Part shown: positions 34,399-44,366 of the stretch, in pieces
Layout: the number at the start of each line of letters is the position of its first letter
How positions within the stretch are numbered: the stretch's first letter is position 1
Translations under genes and position numbers: made by a program
Notes under the pieces: generated by a model
Database searches by the model: none
Seen by the model: the letters and a program-made list of their open reading frames with translations, nothing else
What the model was told of the DNA's origin: nothing
Assembly: GCA_947493885.1 (NCBI GenBank)
Contig: CANLTE010000003.1
Coordinates: 248,001-312,000, forward strand
Source: an uncultured Maribacter sp.
Lineage (GTDB): Bacteria; Bacteroidota; Bacteroidia; Flavobacteriales; Flavobacteriaceae
Length of the DNA: 64,000 nt
Direction of reading: 5' to 3'

Positions 34399-37182
34399 TT
34401 ATAATTCCAAAATATAGTTTGTTAAACTAGTTTCATGTGGTAAATTCATCTTTTTACGTAAACGATAGCGCTTTACTTCCACACTTCTTGAAGAAATATT
34501 GAGTAACGGAGCTATTTCTTTGGAAGATAAATTTAATCTAAGATAAGCACACAATTTTAGATCGTTAGGAGTTAGGTTGTTATGTTTAGATTTCACCTTG
34601 TTTAAGAAATCTTTATCAGCATTATTAAATGCTTCTTGAAAAAACTTCCAGTCATCTGTATTATTAATGTTTTTATCAATAATTTTTATAACTGATTTTA
34701 AGTTGTTTCCTAACTGAATTTGATTGAGCTCTTTTTTAATTGTATTTAAAAATTGATTTTTCTTAATAATGCTCATAGTGGATATAGCAAGTTCTCTATT
34801 TTTATTCTCTATATCAATCTTTAACCTCTCATTATTTAATTGTGTTATTTGTTGCTTGTTCTCAAGTTCTTTCCGTATTAATTCTGCTTGAGTTTGCTTA
34901 AGAATTTTTTTCTGTTGTTTTTTATAATAGATATCGGTTAGTTTAAAGAGCAGTAGAAACAAGCATATATATACAATTATCGCAGCGTTAGATAAATAGA
35001 ACGGGCGTTCTATGGAAAACCTATATTTGACAATATTTGTTGTATTATTTCCAGAACGTCCTCTAATATTAAAGGCATACTCACCATAGGATAAGTTTTC
35101 AAACAATTGCGAAGCATTATGCGTCCACTCTGACCATTTATCTGATAGTCCAATTAGCTGATATTGATATTCATTTTCAACAGTTTTATCAAAAAAAGGG
35201 AAACTGTAATGAAACTGTATATTGTTTTGCTTATTTCTTAAAACTATATTATTGCTAGTTGTGTTTATATTGAACTTTGGTTCGTCTATTTTGTATACCT
35301 CAATTGTATTAATATTTATATTGAGTTTTAATTTATTATTTAGGGTAGGATTTTCTAATAATAGATAGCCATTGGAGGTCCCTATTAAATATTTTTCGGT
35401 ATCAATTTTGGTCATATTCTCAAAACCAGCAACCATGTTTGTGATGTTTTTAGATATAGGAATAGTTGTTAGTTTTGGTTTGGAGCTAACACTGCCTGAA
35501 GTAACTATATTTATATTATCATCTACATAACGCCATAGTTTATTTTTTTCTTCCTTTACTTTCATTAGGGTTGTTAGCCTCTTTGAATTATTAAAAAGTG
35601 ATGTAAAAACGGAATCTCTTTCAAAATTTTTAGCCTTATTTTGTTTTAGAACACCCGTAAGTGAAGAATAAATTAATGATCCATTAAATTCTAAAACACT
35701 TGATCCGTAATCTCCTTCAGGGGTTTTAATTTGTTCCTGATTCAAAACATTCCTATAATCGCTATCAATGGAGAGTTTATACAATCCTTTAAACTCGTGA
35801 TTAACGTAAATTATATTTTCAACAGATTCGAAAAAACGACTGGACATCTCAAGCCCTTTAATCTTGTTTCGAAAGCTCCATGTTCCGTTTTTCCTTTCTA
35901 AAACGCATAAACCCTTATAATTGCCTTGTAAAACAAGATTTTCACTGTCCTTAATGAGTTTAAAATCCCAGGTTCCATGCTCTTGGTTAAGAATTGTTTC
36001 AAGGCGTTGATTTTTAAGAATCATAGTACCTTTATCATGACCACAAAATATAGAATCATAAATTACTTTAAGCATCCAGACCTGACCATTTGTTCCATTG
36101 ATAAATTTAAAATCTGAATCGCTTTCTATTTTTTTATAAAAAACACCTTGGTTTGTTCCTAAATACAAATAACCTTCATGCGCAAGCGAAGTATACACTG
36201 TACCAAGTCTACCTTCGCTGTCTAGGTACACTTTAAACTTAGACGAATTATTTATACAATTAATACCATTATCCAACCCTAGCCATATATTATTAAATGA
36301 ATCTTCAAACAAGGAAAGTATTGTATTGTTACTAATTCCTTTTTCTCTGTTCAATTTATATTTAAGACTGCCATCAGAATTTAAATAATATACTCCATTA
36401 GAAATGGTACCAATAACCATACTATTGTCCTTTAAAGAAATAGCATTATAAACTATGGATTGGCTATTATCTAAGGAAGAATTCCATTTAATAAGTTCAC
36501 CATGGTGATATTGATAAAATCCCATATTTTCAGTAAGATATATGAGTTGATTTTTCCTTTTAAAAATAGAAATGATTTTGTGCTGTTTAAAAAAATCATC
36601 ATTATTTATTAATACACTTTTTCCATTTTCAATTTTTAAAATTCCTTTTCCTATTTCTTGATAAAACAAATCGTTATCAACGTTAATTAACTTAACAATT
36701 GGCCCATTAGCATTTATAATTTTGGCTTCATTGGTTTTTATGTTTATCAAATAAATTCTGGATAATGATTGGAAAATAGCCCATTCATCTACATAATCTA
36801 TATTCCAAAATTCTTCGTCCTGAACTAAGTTTAAGTTAAGATGACTTACAAGCGAATAATATTCTAAAATTCCGAGGTTATTTTTTTGCCAATAACCAAA
36901 GTCCATAAAACTTCCCGTTAAAATTTTAGTTTCAATTGCTTTCACGGATCTTACAATTGAACTATTTGGTACTTGGTAAAGCTTCCATTCTGCGCCATTA
37001 AATTCTAATAATCCAGCATTGTTGGCTAGGTATATTAAATTATTAGGTGCTTGCGAGATATCCCAGTTTTGATTGTCTGCACCATATTGTTGTGGTGTAA
37101 ATACATTAACAGGAGGTAATTCCTGAGCGGACAAACTTGCGCAGAAAAGGAAAGAAAACAATAAACGTAAGTGTTTAAACAT
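34399..37182 (-). CDS. Membrane-spanning PUL regulator: beta-propeller sensor, Y_Y_Y domain, LuxR-type HTH
   Basis: This 927-aa protein starts at ATG 37182 with signal-like MFKHLRLLFSFLFCASLSAQ; the frame is open to 37287. A two-component-regulator-type beta-propeller (repeats such as SLFEDSFNNIWLGLDNGINCIN) is followed by a Y_Y_Y domain (HYSFPFFDKTVENEYQYQLIGLSDKWSEW). A membrane helix (~729-748), a coiled coil (~755-820) and a C-terminal LuxR-type HTH (~869-912, LNLSSKEIAPLLNISSRSVEVKRYRLRKK) complete it. There is no histidine kinase or receiver domain, so it is a one-component transmembrane regulator. It probably senses laminarin fragments and activates the adjacent susC operon. Confidence 0.82.
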   Translation of the reverse strand: MFKHLRLLFSFLFCASLSAQELPPVNVFTPQQYGADNQNWDISQAPNNLIYLANNAGLLEFNGAEWKLYQVPNSSIVRSVKAIETKILTGSFMDFGYWQKNNLGILEYYSLVSHLNLNLVQDEEFWNIDYVDEWAIFQSLSRIYLINIKTNEAKIINANGPIVKLINVDNDLFYQEIGKGILKIENGKSVLINNDDFFKQHKIISIFKRKNQLIYLTENMGFYQYHHGELIKWNSSLDNSQSIVYNAISLKDNSMVIGTISNGVYYLNSDGSLKYKLNREKGISNNTILSLFEDSFNNIWLGLDNGINCINNSSKFKVYLDSEGRLGTVYTSLAHEGYLYLGTNQGVFYKKIESDSDFKFINGTNGQVWMLKVIYDSIFCGHDKGTMILKNQRLETILNQEHGTWDFKLIKDSENLVLQGNYKGLCVLERKNGTWSFRNKIKGLEMSSRFFESVENIIYVNHEFKGLYKLSIDSDYRNVLNQEQIKTPEGDYGSSVLEFNGSLIYSSLTGVLKQNKAKNFERDSVFTSLFNNSKRLTTLMKVKEEKNKLWRYVDDNINIVTSGSVSSKPKLTTIPISKNITNMVAGFENMTKIDTEKYLIGTSNGYLLLENPTLNNKLKLNININTIEVYKIDEPKFNINTTSNNIVLRNKQNNIQFHYSFPFFDKTVENEYQYQLIGLSDKWSEWTHNASQLFENLSYGEYAFNIRGRSGNNTTNIVKYRFSIERPFYLSNAAIIVYICLFLLLFKLTDIYYKKQQKKILKQTQAELIRKELENKQQITQLNNERLKIDIENKNRELAISTMSIIKKNQFLNTIKKELNQIQLGNNLKSVIKIIDKNINNTDDWKFFQEAFNNADKDFLNKVKSKHNNLTPNDLKLCAYLRLNLSSKEIAPLLNISSRSVEVKRYRLRKKMNLPHETSLTNYILEL

Positions 37183-37358
37183 GCTTAATACCTTGATATG
37201 TATATTACGACTATATACTACAATATACAATTTTGTATGGTTATATGTTTTGTTTATTTGTATTAGCTCGTTTTTTAAATTAAACAATTCAATTCCGTTT
37301 TATATAGATAAATACTTAATTAAAAAGTATTGCGTTGTAATCAAGTAAACATTACCCA

Positions 37359-38480
37359 ATGAAAACGCACAATATCTTAGCCTTCAAAATTGGCCTTTTA
37401 GCCTTAACTATTATATCATTTTATAACTGTTCTAGTGACTCAGATGATGTTTCAAATATTGAAATTCATAACCCGTTATCAGATCCCGAAAATGGTCCTG
37501 CGGCGGGAAACCCTAATGGTAATTCCTCAATTCCTTCAGAAGCAAATTTAGAAGATGTAACTAACCCAGATAACGTTATTGGAAACGGAACTCCGGAAAG
37601 TTGCACTTGTGATGCTGTTGTTGAAGCGGTAGCAAAAGGAGGGAAAATTGTTTTTAATTGTGGTCCAGACCCCATTACAATTACTATGGACAAACCTGCA
37701 AAAGTTGTTAATAATGCGAGTGACGAGGTTATTATTGATGGAGGCGGACTGGTGACCTTAAGTGGTGGTGGTGAAACCCGAATTTTGTATATGAATACCT
37801 GTGATCCTAACCAAGTATGGACTACAGACCATTGTCAAAATCAGGATCATCCTAAACTAACGGTTCAAAACATAACCTTTGCAGATGGTAATTCAACCAA
37901 TGAGACAGAATATACGGGAGGTGGAGCAATTTGGGCAAGAGGTGGACAATTTAAGGTCATAAATTCAAGGTTTTTTAATAATGTGTGTCAAAGCACTGGA
38001 CCAGATGTTGGGGGAGGTGCTATCAGGATTTTTAGTCAATACAATAATTTACCTGTGTATGTGATTAACAGTACTTTTGGTGGTGCACCAGATTATGGAA
38101 ATGTTGGTTCTAATGGTGGAGCAATAAGCAGTATAGGCGTCTCGTGGACTATTATTAATAGCACCCTTTCTCATAATAGAGCAATTGGCAATGGAGGAAA
38201 CCCACAGCAAGCAGGAACACCTGGTGGAGGTAGTGGAGGTGCTGTTTACAATGATGGAAATACCATGACACTAACTATAAAAGGCTCGCTAATTACCAAT
38301 AATGAGGTTAATGCTTTTGGGTCTTCACTTTTCTTTGTTAGTAATGACCATTCTGGTAATATTGTAATTGAAAATACTACAATTAAAGATAATATTGGTG
38401 GCTCATGGTATCCTGTTTACCCAAGTATATCTATGCATGATGATACGCCAATAAATGTTACCAATTCTATAATAGAATAA
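37359..38480 (+). CDS. Right-handed beta-helix lipoprotein
   Basis: This 373-aa protein has a lipoprotein signal (TIISFYNCSSD) and a Pro/Asn/Gly-rich low-complexity linker (~35-65). It has a disulfide-capable start ESCTCDAVVEAVAKGGKIVFNCG and repeating strands typical of a parallel beta-helix: ITFADGNSTN, GGAIWARGGQFKVINSRFFNN, GGAISSIGVSWTIINSTLSHN, and VIENTTIKDNIGGS. Such folds occur in polysaccharide lyases and in GH28, GH55-like or adhesive proteins. Transcribed divergently from the PUL regulator, 176 bp apart. Enzyme class cannot be set from sequence; no catalytic signature is obvious. Confidence 0.65.
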   Translation: MKTHNILAFKIGLLALTIISFYNCSSDSDDVSNIEIHNPLSDPENGPAAGNPNGNSSIPSEANLEDVTNPDNVIGNGTPESCTCDAVVEAVAKGGKIVFNCGPDPITITMDKPAKVVNNASDEVIIDGGGLVTLSGGGETRILYMNTCDPNQVWTTDHCQNQDHPKLTVQNITFADGNSTNETEYTGGGAIWARGGQFKVINSRFFNNVCQSTGPDVGGGAIRIFSQYNNLPVYVINSTFGGAPDYGNVGSNGGAISSIGVSWTIINSTLSHNRAIGNGGNPQQAGTPGGGSGGAVYNDGNTMTLTIKGSLITNNEVNAFGSSLFFVSNDHSGNIVIENTTIKDNIGGSWYPVYPSISMHDDTPINVTNSIIE

Positions 38481-38713
38481 GGATTTCATTATTGTTGATT
38501 AAATAATATGCGCAAAATATCTTAATAAAACGAAAAAACAATACGTTAAGAAATTTAGTATATGATATTGACCCAATAACAATGTTCTTAATACTCCATG
38601 CTAGCTTTACATCTTAGCTCATAATATTCGCCAACGGGTAGGTATCGCGGGCCTACGCTTTTCTTTTAATTCTATAAATAAATTTATGTACTTTTCCATA
38701 TAAATTTAAAGTT

Positions 38714-39592
38714 ATGTCCAACACTAGCATAATAATAGAAGAGCGCAGCAGAGATATTGGAAACTTTTTAGTTGGTAGACTTATTCCTTTTAGAAAAAAA
38801 AGGATGGTAGGTCCTTTTTGTTTTATAGATCATATGGGGCCTATAACACTTGGTCCAAAAAAATATATTGATGTAGGACAACATCCACATATAGGTCTGT
38901 CGACATTAACATATCTTTTTAAAGGTGAAATTGTACATAGTGATAGTACAGGCGCACACCAAAGGATTTATGCTGGTGATGTTGGTTGGATGACTGCCGG
39001 TAAAGGTGTAGTGCATACGGAACGCTCTCCAGAGGGATTAAGAGGAAAAAAAACGGATATTCATGGTTTTCAAATTTGGGTTGCATTACCTAAAGAATTG
39101 GAAAATATGAAACCCAAATTTTCCTTTACTTCAAAATCTGAACTACCAACATGGACTAAAAACGGAATTGAGTTTACACTGATAGCGGGGAATGGCTATG
39201 GTAAAAAATCTCCTGTACCTGTACATTCCAGTTTGTATATGGTTCAGTTAATTTCAGATACAAAGTCTAGTTTTTCTTTAGATAATGAAGTTAAAGGAGA
39301 GGTTGGAGTATGTGTTGTTGAGGGCTATATCGAGACGGGTAATGAAAAAATTGAGCAAGGAAATATGTTAGTTTCTAAGGTAAATGAGGTATGTGATATT
39401 ATAATCGGAGAACAATCTAGAATTCTACTTTTTGGAGGAGAACCATTTAACGAAGAAAGGTATATTGATTGGAATTTTGTTTCCTCTGATAAAGAAAAAA
39501 TAAAAGAAGCCAAAAAAAACTGGGTAAATAAAAAGTTTAAGATGGTTTCAGGAGATTCTAGTTACATTCCTTTACCAAGTAGAAAAGTGTAA
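38714..39592 (+). CDS. Pirin-family cupin protein
   Basis: This 292-aa protein has the pirin bicupin plan. The metal-binding N-terminal cupin shows H57-P-H59 (QHPHIGLSTLTYLF, close to the canonical HPHRGFETVTY) and H101-T-E103 (GVVHTERSPE), which supply the Fe ligands. A second, metal-free cupin domain follows. Bacterial pirins act as quercetinase-like dioxygenases or redox-sensing protein partners. It stands alone, with convergent neighbour 8 bp away; regulation and substrate are unknown. Confidence 0.9.
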   Translation: MSNTSIIIEERSRDIGNFLVGRLIPFRKKRMVGPFCFIDHMGPITLGPKKYIDVGQHPHIGLSTLTYLFKGEIVHSDSTGAHQRIYAGDVGWMTAGKGVVHTERSPEGLRGKKTDIHGFQIWVALPKELENMKPKFSFTSKSELPTWTKNGIEFTLIAGNGYGKKSPVPVHSSLYMVQLISDTKSSFSLDNEVKGEVGVCVVEGYIETGNEKIEQGNMLVSKVNEVCDIIIGEQSRILLFGGEPFNEERYIDWNFVSSDKEKIKEAKKNWVNKKFKMVSGDSSYIPLPSRKV

Positions 39593-39600
39593 ATTTATTT

Positions 39601-40884
39601 TTAGTCAAAATCATCAAAGAAAATTTTCCCTGTTTTCAAGTCCTTAATCTCAATATAATCTAACATTCCAGAACCTTTAAAAATATTTTCTATTCCAACA
39701 ATGCTCCCATTGGGTTTGGTAAATTTTCCTTTATATATTAACGCTTCGTTTACGTAAGCGGTAACTTCTTTTTGATTCACCCTAACAAATAACGTATTCC
39801 ATTCATCTGGTTTTATACTAAAAGCAGATAAATTTTCATGCGTTCCGTCTACATTATTTTCTCCGAACTTTATTCCTGAATATTGAGAACAACCATCCTC
39901 CATTAGTTTAATACTATTTAAATTGTTTATACAATACAAATTCAAAATAAAATCATAACATGTTATTCCCCCTGTAGCTTTTCCATTTTTAAACTTTGTT
40001 TTTAACTCAAAATTATCTCCATCTATTTGGGTATTTTTAAAAAACCTATTCACTATAAAAAAAACCTGAGGGACTTGCAATCCGCCTTTTTTTAATTCTT
40101 CTACTGAAAAATGCAAGTAATTATCCTCACTTTTGGCAGATATTTTAGTGTCCATCCAAAAACGGTTTCTATATCCTTCTTCAACTAAATAACTTTCCCA
40201 TTCTTTAGACATCGCTAAAATATTTTTGGTCCTCAATGTATCTAAATGATTTCGTAATTGAATTTTATAATATCCAGGAATCTGATACGTAAAGTTATAA
40301 GCAAATCTGTTTTTATCTGTTTTTTTTATTTGCTCACCTGTAACCGGATGATTAAAGTCAAAATCTATTAGTAAACTATCTGAGATTGTTTTAGAAAAAT
40401 CATATTTGGTGTTGACCGTAAACGGTACAGTACCTATTGAATCTTGAATATCAAATAAAAAAATATCTTTGTTCTTAGCACTAGTAGTACCAGTAACAGT
40501 AGCGGTAAAATTGTAAGCAACAAAAAGCAACAAAAAGGTAACTAAAGTAATAGCCATGACTATTTTTTTTTGTCTGCTTCCAATATTACTTTCCTTTTTT
40601 TGAATAGACTTTTGGTATTGTTGAACAAAGTCCTTCCATGAAGCATATCCTAAAAAAATTGATAGCGCATCTTTCGTGGCCTGCTGGGGATTATAATTTT
40701 CTTTGTACTTAATTTTTCCAAAAAGACGTTTTAAGGTATGCGCACTTATCGAAATTTCTGAAGTTTTAAAGATAATTTCGGATAGCTTTAAGTAATCAGA
40801 TTCTTTCCAAAATGACGATTTTTTCCAATTTAGTTTTTTCTCTACTTGGAAAAGACAATGTTGTAAATAATTTTCTTCTGTCAT
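39601..40884 (-). CDS. Membrane protein with cytoplasmic HTH-like domain and extracytoplasmic LamG-like domain
   Basis: This 427-aa protein has cytoplasmic residues 1-103 with a helical motif, SEISISAHTLKRLFGKIKYKENYNPQQATKDALSIFLGYASW. The motif resembles a Bacteroidota DNA-binding/HTH-like module seen before membrane anchors. One membrane helix (~104-127) follows. The extracytoplasmic half has a PKD-like strand set and a C-terminal concanavalin/LamG-like fold (~240-427, FFIVNRFFKNTQIDGDNFELKTKFKNG) as in DUF1080-type glycan proteins. It could be a one-component sensor of glycans. Its upstream end overlaps the open 5' extension of the divergent DUF5107 gene, so the two share a promoter region. 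Function is inference. Confidence 0.55.
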   Translation of the reverse strand: MTEENYLQHCLFQVEKKLNWKKSSFWKESDYLKLSEIIFKTSEISISAHTLKRLFGKIKYKENYNPQQATKDALSIFLGYASWKDFVQQYQKSIQKKESNIGSRQKKIVMAITLVTFLLLFVAYNFTATVTGTTSAKNKDIFLFDIQDSIGTVPFTVNTKYDFSKTISDSLLIDFDFNHPVTGEQIKKTDKNRFAYNFTYQIPGYYKIQLRNHLDTLRTKNILAMSKEWESYLVEEGYRNRFWMDTKISAKSEDNYLHFSVEELKKGGLQVPQVFFIVNRFFKNTQIDGDNFELKTKFKNGKATGGITCYDFILNLYCINNLNSIKLMEDGCSQYSGIKFGENNVDGTHENLSAFSIKPDEWNTLFVRVNQKEVTAYVNEALIYKGKFTKPNGSIVGIENIFKGSGMLDYIEIKDLKTGKIFFDDFD

Positions 40885-41036
40885 TCAATTTATTGGTTAT
40901 ACAAAACTTTGAACAGATTTTGCATATTTCTCTGGTTAGATATATATTCAATAATCCCTTAAATTTAATAAAGTATAAACATTTTTTGGTTACAAAAACT
41001 GAAAATAATATAAAAACCCTAATAAACATTCGAGGC

Positions 41037-44000
41037 ATGAAAAAAAATAAAACGAAACGGTATTTATATTCATTGATTTTGTTTTTGATATGTTCTATTA
41101 CAATGTTTGCACAAGTTAAAATGACTGAAGAATGGTGGGAATTGCCAACATATGAAGTTATGCCTCCGGAAAAAGCTCCAGCGTTTTTTACTAAAGGTAA
41201 CTTTCAAGGAGCACAAAGAGTCATTTATCCTTATGCTAAGAACGACGTAATTTCTGGAGAAAAAACAATGCAGAATTGGAAAGCATTGATGCTAGAAAAT
41301 GAGTATATAAAACTTTGCATTACCCCTGAAATAGGTGGTAAGCTGTATTATGCTACTGATAAAAGCAACAACTATAATTTTATATATAAAAATAACGAAG
41401 TAAAACCTGGAAATATTGGTATGACAGGAGCTTGGGTTTCTGGAGGTATAGAGTGGTGTGTATTACATCATCATAGAGCTTCAACTTTTCTACCCATGGA
41501 TTATGATTTAGTGTCAAATAAAGATGGAAGCAAAACTATTTTTATAGGAGAAACGGAACCCCGTCATAGAATGCGATGGAATGTAGGGGTTACTGTAAAA
41601 CCCGGTAAATCGTATTTCGAAGCTGAAGTAACAATTTATAATCCAACTCCTTTTACACATAACTTTTTGTATTGGGCTAATGTTGCGGCTCATACCAATG
41701 AAAATTATCAAACCATATTTCCTCCAAGTGTAGAATTTGTGACCTTTCATCAAAAAAATGATTTTACAACATGGCCAATTTCTACTCATGTATATCGAGG
41801 TCAAGATTTTACCAATGGGGTAGACATAAGTATGTGGAAAAATGTTAAAGAGCACGCTTCGTTTTTCGCACACGATTTAAAAGAGGATTTTATGGGAGGG
41901 TACGACCATGGTAAAAATAGTGGTACAGTTCATATTGGTGACCATAACATTGTAAAGGGTGCAAAGTTATGGGAATGGGGGTCAGGTAAAAAAGGGCAAG
42001 CCACCGAAGGAAGATTAACCGAAACTAGTGGTCCATATGTAGAAATTATGGTTGGAGCTTTTTCCGACAATCAGCCAGACTATACCTGGATAAGACCCTA
42101 TGAAGTTAAAAAATGGAAACAATATTGGTACCCCGTTAAAGATATTGAGGGTTTTAAAAATGCAAATATTGATGCTGCTGTAAATTTAGAACGGCGAGAA
42201 AGTAATAGTGTTTTTTTAGGATATCATTCAACGCAAAACCTGGAAAATGCCAGTGTTATTCTAAAACACAAAGATCAGGTAGTTTTTCAACAAAAAATAC
42301 AACTATCACCGGAAAAAGCTTTTACAAAGAATATAATTGTTGAAAACCTTGAAGAATTTACCGATTTATATTCTGAGTTAAGGGATTTAAATACAAATAC
42401 AGTAATATTAACGTATCAACCAAAAAAATACGATTCTTCGAATAATTTACCTCCTACGGTAACTCCACCGCCACCAGCAGCAGATATATCAAGTGTTGAA
42501 GAGCTTTTTTTAATAGGTAGCAGAATGGAGCAGTTTTATAAAACATCAAACGGAGGAGAAGTGCCTTATTACAATGAAGTACTTAAAAGAGATCCAAACC
42601 ACACTAGAACTAACATTGCTATTGGGAATAAATTACTTAAAAATGGTGATTATGAAAAGGCAAGAACTTATTTTTCTAAAGCTATAAAAAGGCAAACCAA
42701 CGATTACACAAGGCCAGCATCTGGTGAAGGTTTATATTTACAAGGTATAACACTGAAAAACCTTGGTTTATACGACGCGGCGGTAGATACCCTTTATAGA
42801 GCTACTTGGGACTATGCTTATTTTTCCGCTGCCTTTTTTGAACTGGCTCAAATATCCAGTGTGAATAAAAATTACGCTAAAGCTCTAAAACAAATTAATG
42901 AAGCCATATCCACTAATACAAAAAACACCCGTTTATTTGGCTTAAAATCTGCTATACAAAGACGTTTAAATAATTATAATGGTGCTTTAGAAACGATAAA
43001 ACAAGTTTATGATTTAGATCCTCTTAACTTTAGAATATTGTACGAACACTACTTGACTACTAAAGAATCTCAAACAAATAAAGAGAGTTCTCAAACTTTA
43101 GCAGCTTTTCAACAAAAAATGCGCGATTTTGATCAAAACTATCTTGAGTTAGCGGTTGAATACCTCAATGATGGAATGCTAACCGAAGCAGAAGACGTTT
43201 TAAACCTATGCAAAACTAAAAGTCCAATAGTAGTATACTACAGTGCCTACATTCAAGATAAAAAGGGTAATTCAGATAAAGCAATGCAATTGTTTAAAGA
43301 AGCGCAATCAATGTCAGAGGCAGGTATATTTCCTTATAGATTAGAAACTATTCGAGTTTTGAAAAAAGCATTAGAGTATAATGCTAAAGATGGTATGGCA
43401 TATTATTATTTGGGCAATATTCTTTACGATAAACAACCTGAAAAAGCTATAAATAATTGGGAAAATGCAATTATACATGTTCCTAATTTAGTTATGGCAC
43501 ACAGGAATATTGGCTTTGGATATTACAGACATTATAATAATTATACTAAAGCAATAAAAGCTTATGAGAGGGCAATTGCTTTAGATAAAACTGATGCCAC
43601 TTTTTATAACGAATTAGATGTATTATACGAACTAAATAATAGCAGCATTGAAAAAAGACTCTCCATTTTTGATGGTAATGATAAGTATGTTAGAAGAAGA
43701 GACGATGCCTTTGTTCGACAAATGAAAGTACTTACACTTAACGGACAACCAGATAAAGTAATAGAATATCTAAAAGGAAAGACATTTAATTATCGAGAAG
43801 GAACCTCAAGAGTTCGGGAAAATATTATTGATGCTCACTTAACATTAGGCCTCGAATATTTTAAAGACAACCACTATGAAAAGGCTTTAGAACACTTTTT
43901 ATTAGCTCAGGTACCAGATGAAGCAGCTGGAAGCGCAAAATATGGCAACCGTGAAATGCAGGTAAACTATTATATTGGTATGGCACATGAAGCAATGAAA

Positions 44001-44366
44001 AATAGTAAAGATGCTAATCACTTTTATACCCTTTCTACCAAAATTACACAGGCAAGGAAAAATAGTATAATGAATTATTATCAAGGGTTAAGCTATCAAA
44101 AACTTGGGAACACCATAGAAGCTAATACCATTTTTAACGCTTTAATTACCAATGGAAATAAACAAATAAATTTAAAAGATAAAAAGGTTGATTATTTTCA
44201 AATTTTTGGAGAAAGAGATAACGATAATACTATAAAATCTATAGCATATACAATGCGAGGTTTAGGATACAAAGGTTTAAATGAAAATAAAAAGGCAAAA
44301 AAAGATTTAAATAAAGCTCTTGAAATATCGGTTAGTAATTTATGGGCCAGAATAGCTTTAGAATAA
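41037..44366 (+). CDS. DUF5107 and TPR repeat protein, exported
   Basis: This 1109-aa protein starts at ATG 41037, where MKKNKTKRYLYSLILFLICSITMFAQ is a signal peptide. The frame stays open upstream to 40812, but that part overlaps the divergent gene. An N-terminal DUF5107 domain (~25-400) carries galactose-mutarotase-like features (LCITPEIGGKLYYATDK, GIEWCVLHHHRASTF, FLYWANVAAHTN). A TPR superhelix (~520-1100) follows with at least eight repeats (DYEKARTYFSKAIKR; AIKAYERAIALDKT). DUF5107-TPR proteins accompany glycan-degrading loci in Bacteroidota. It may epimerise or bind a sugar at the envelope; catalytic role unproven. Confidence 0.75.
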   Translation: MKKNKTKRYLYSLILFLICSITMFAQVKMTEEWWELPTYEVMPPEKAPAFFTKGNFQGAQRVIYPYAKNDVISGEKTMQNWKALMLENEYIKLCITPEIGGKLYYATDKSNNYNFIYKNNEVKPGNIGMTGAWVSGGIEWCVLHHHRASTFLPMDYDLVSNKDGSKTIFIGETEPRHRMRWNVGVTVKPGKSYFEAEVTIYNPTPFTHNFLYWANVAAHTNENYQTIFPPSVEFVTFHQKNDFTTWPISTHVYRGQDFTNGVDISMWKNVKEHASFFAHDLKEDFMGGYDHGKNSGTVHIGDHNIVKGAKLWEWGSGKKGQATEGRLTETSGPYVEIMVGAFSDNQPDYTWIRPYEVKKWKQYWYPVKDIEGFKNANIDAAVNLERRESNSVFLGYHSTQNLENASVILKHKDQVVFQQKIQLSPEKAFTKNIIVENLEEFTDLYSELRDLNTNTVILTYQPKKYDSSNNLPPTVTPPPPAADISSVEELFLIGSRMEQFYKTSNGGEVPYYNEVLKRDPNHTRTNIAIGNKLLKNGDYEKARTYFSKAIKRQTNDYTRPASGEGLYLQGITLKNLGLYDAAVDTLYRATWDYAYFSAAFFELAQISSVNKNYAKALKQINEAISTNTKNTRLFGLKSAIQRRLNNYNGALETIKQVYDLDPLNFRILYEHYLTTKESQTNKESSQTLAAFQQKMRDFDQNYLELAVEYLNDGMLTEAEDVLNLCKTKSPIVVYYSAYIQDKKGNSDKAMQLFKEAQSMSEAGIFPYRLETIRVLKKALEYNAKDGMAYYYLGNILYDKQPEKAINNWENAIIHVPNLVMAHRNIGFGYYRHYNNYTKAIKAYERAIALDKTDATFYNELDVLYELNNSSIEKRLSIFDGNDKYVRRRDDAFVRQMKVLTLNGQPDKVIEYLKGKTFNYREGTSRVRENIIDAHLTLGLEYFKDNHYEKALEHFLLAQVPDEAAGSAKYGNREMQVNYYIGMAHEAMKNSKDANHFYTLSTKITQARKNSIMNYYQGLSYQKLGNTIEANTIFNALITNGNKQINLKDKKVDYFQIFGERDNDNTIKSIAYTMRGLGYKGLNENKKAKKDLNKALEISVSNLWARIALE

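Noticed and set aside
40812-41036. Upstream extension of the DUF5107 reading frame
   Set aside because: It overlaps the divergent gene's 5' end and has no signal peptide; the ATG at 41037 begins a clear signal peptide.
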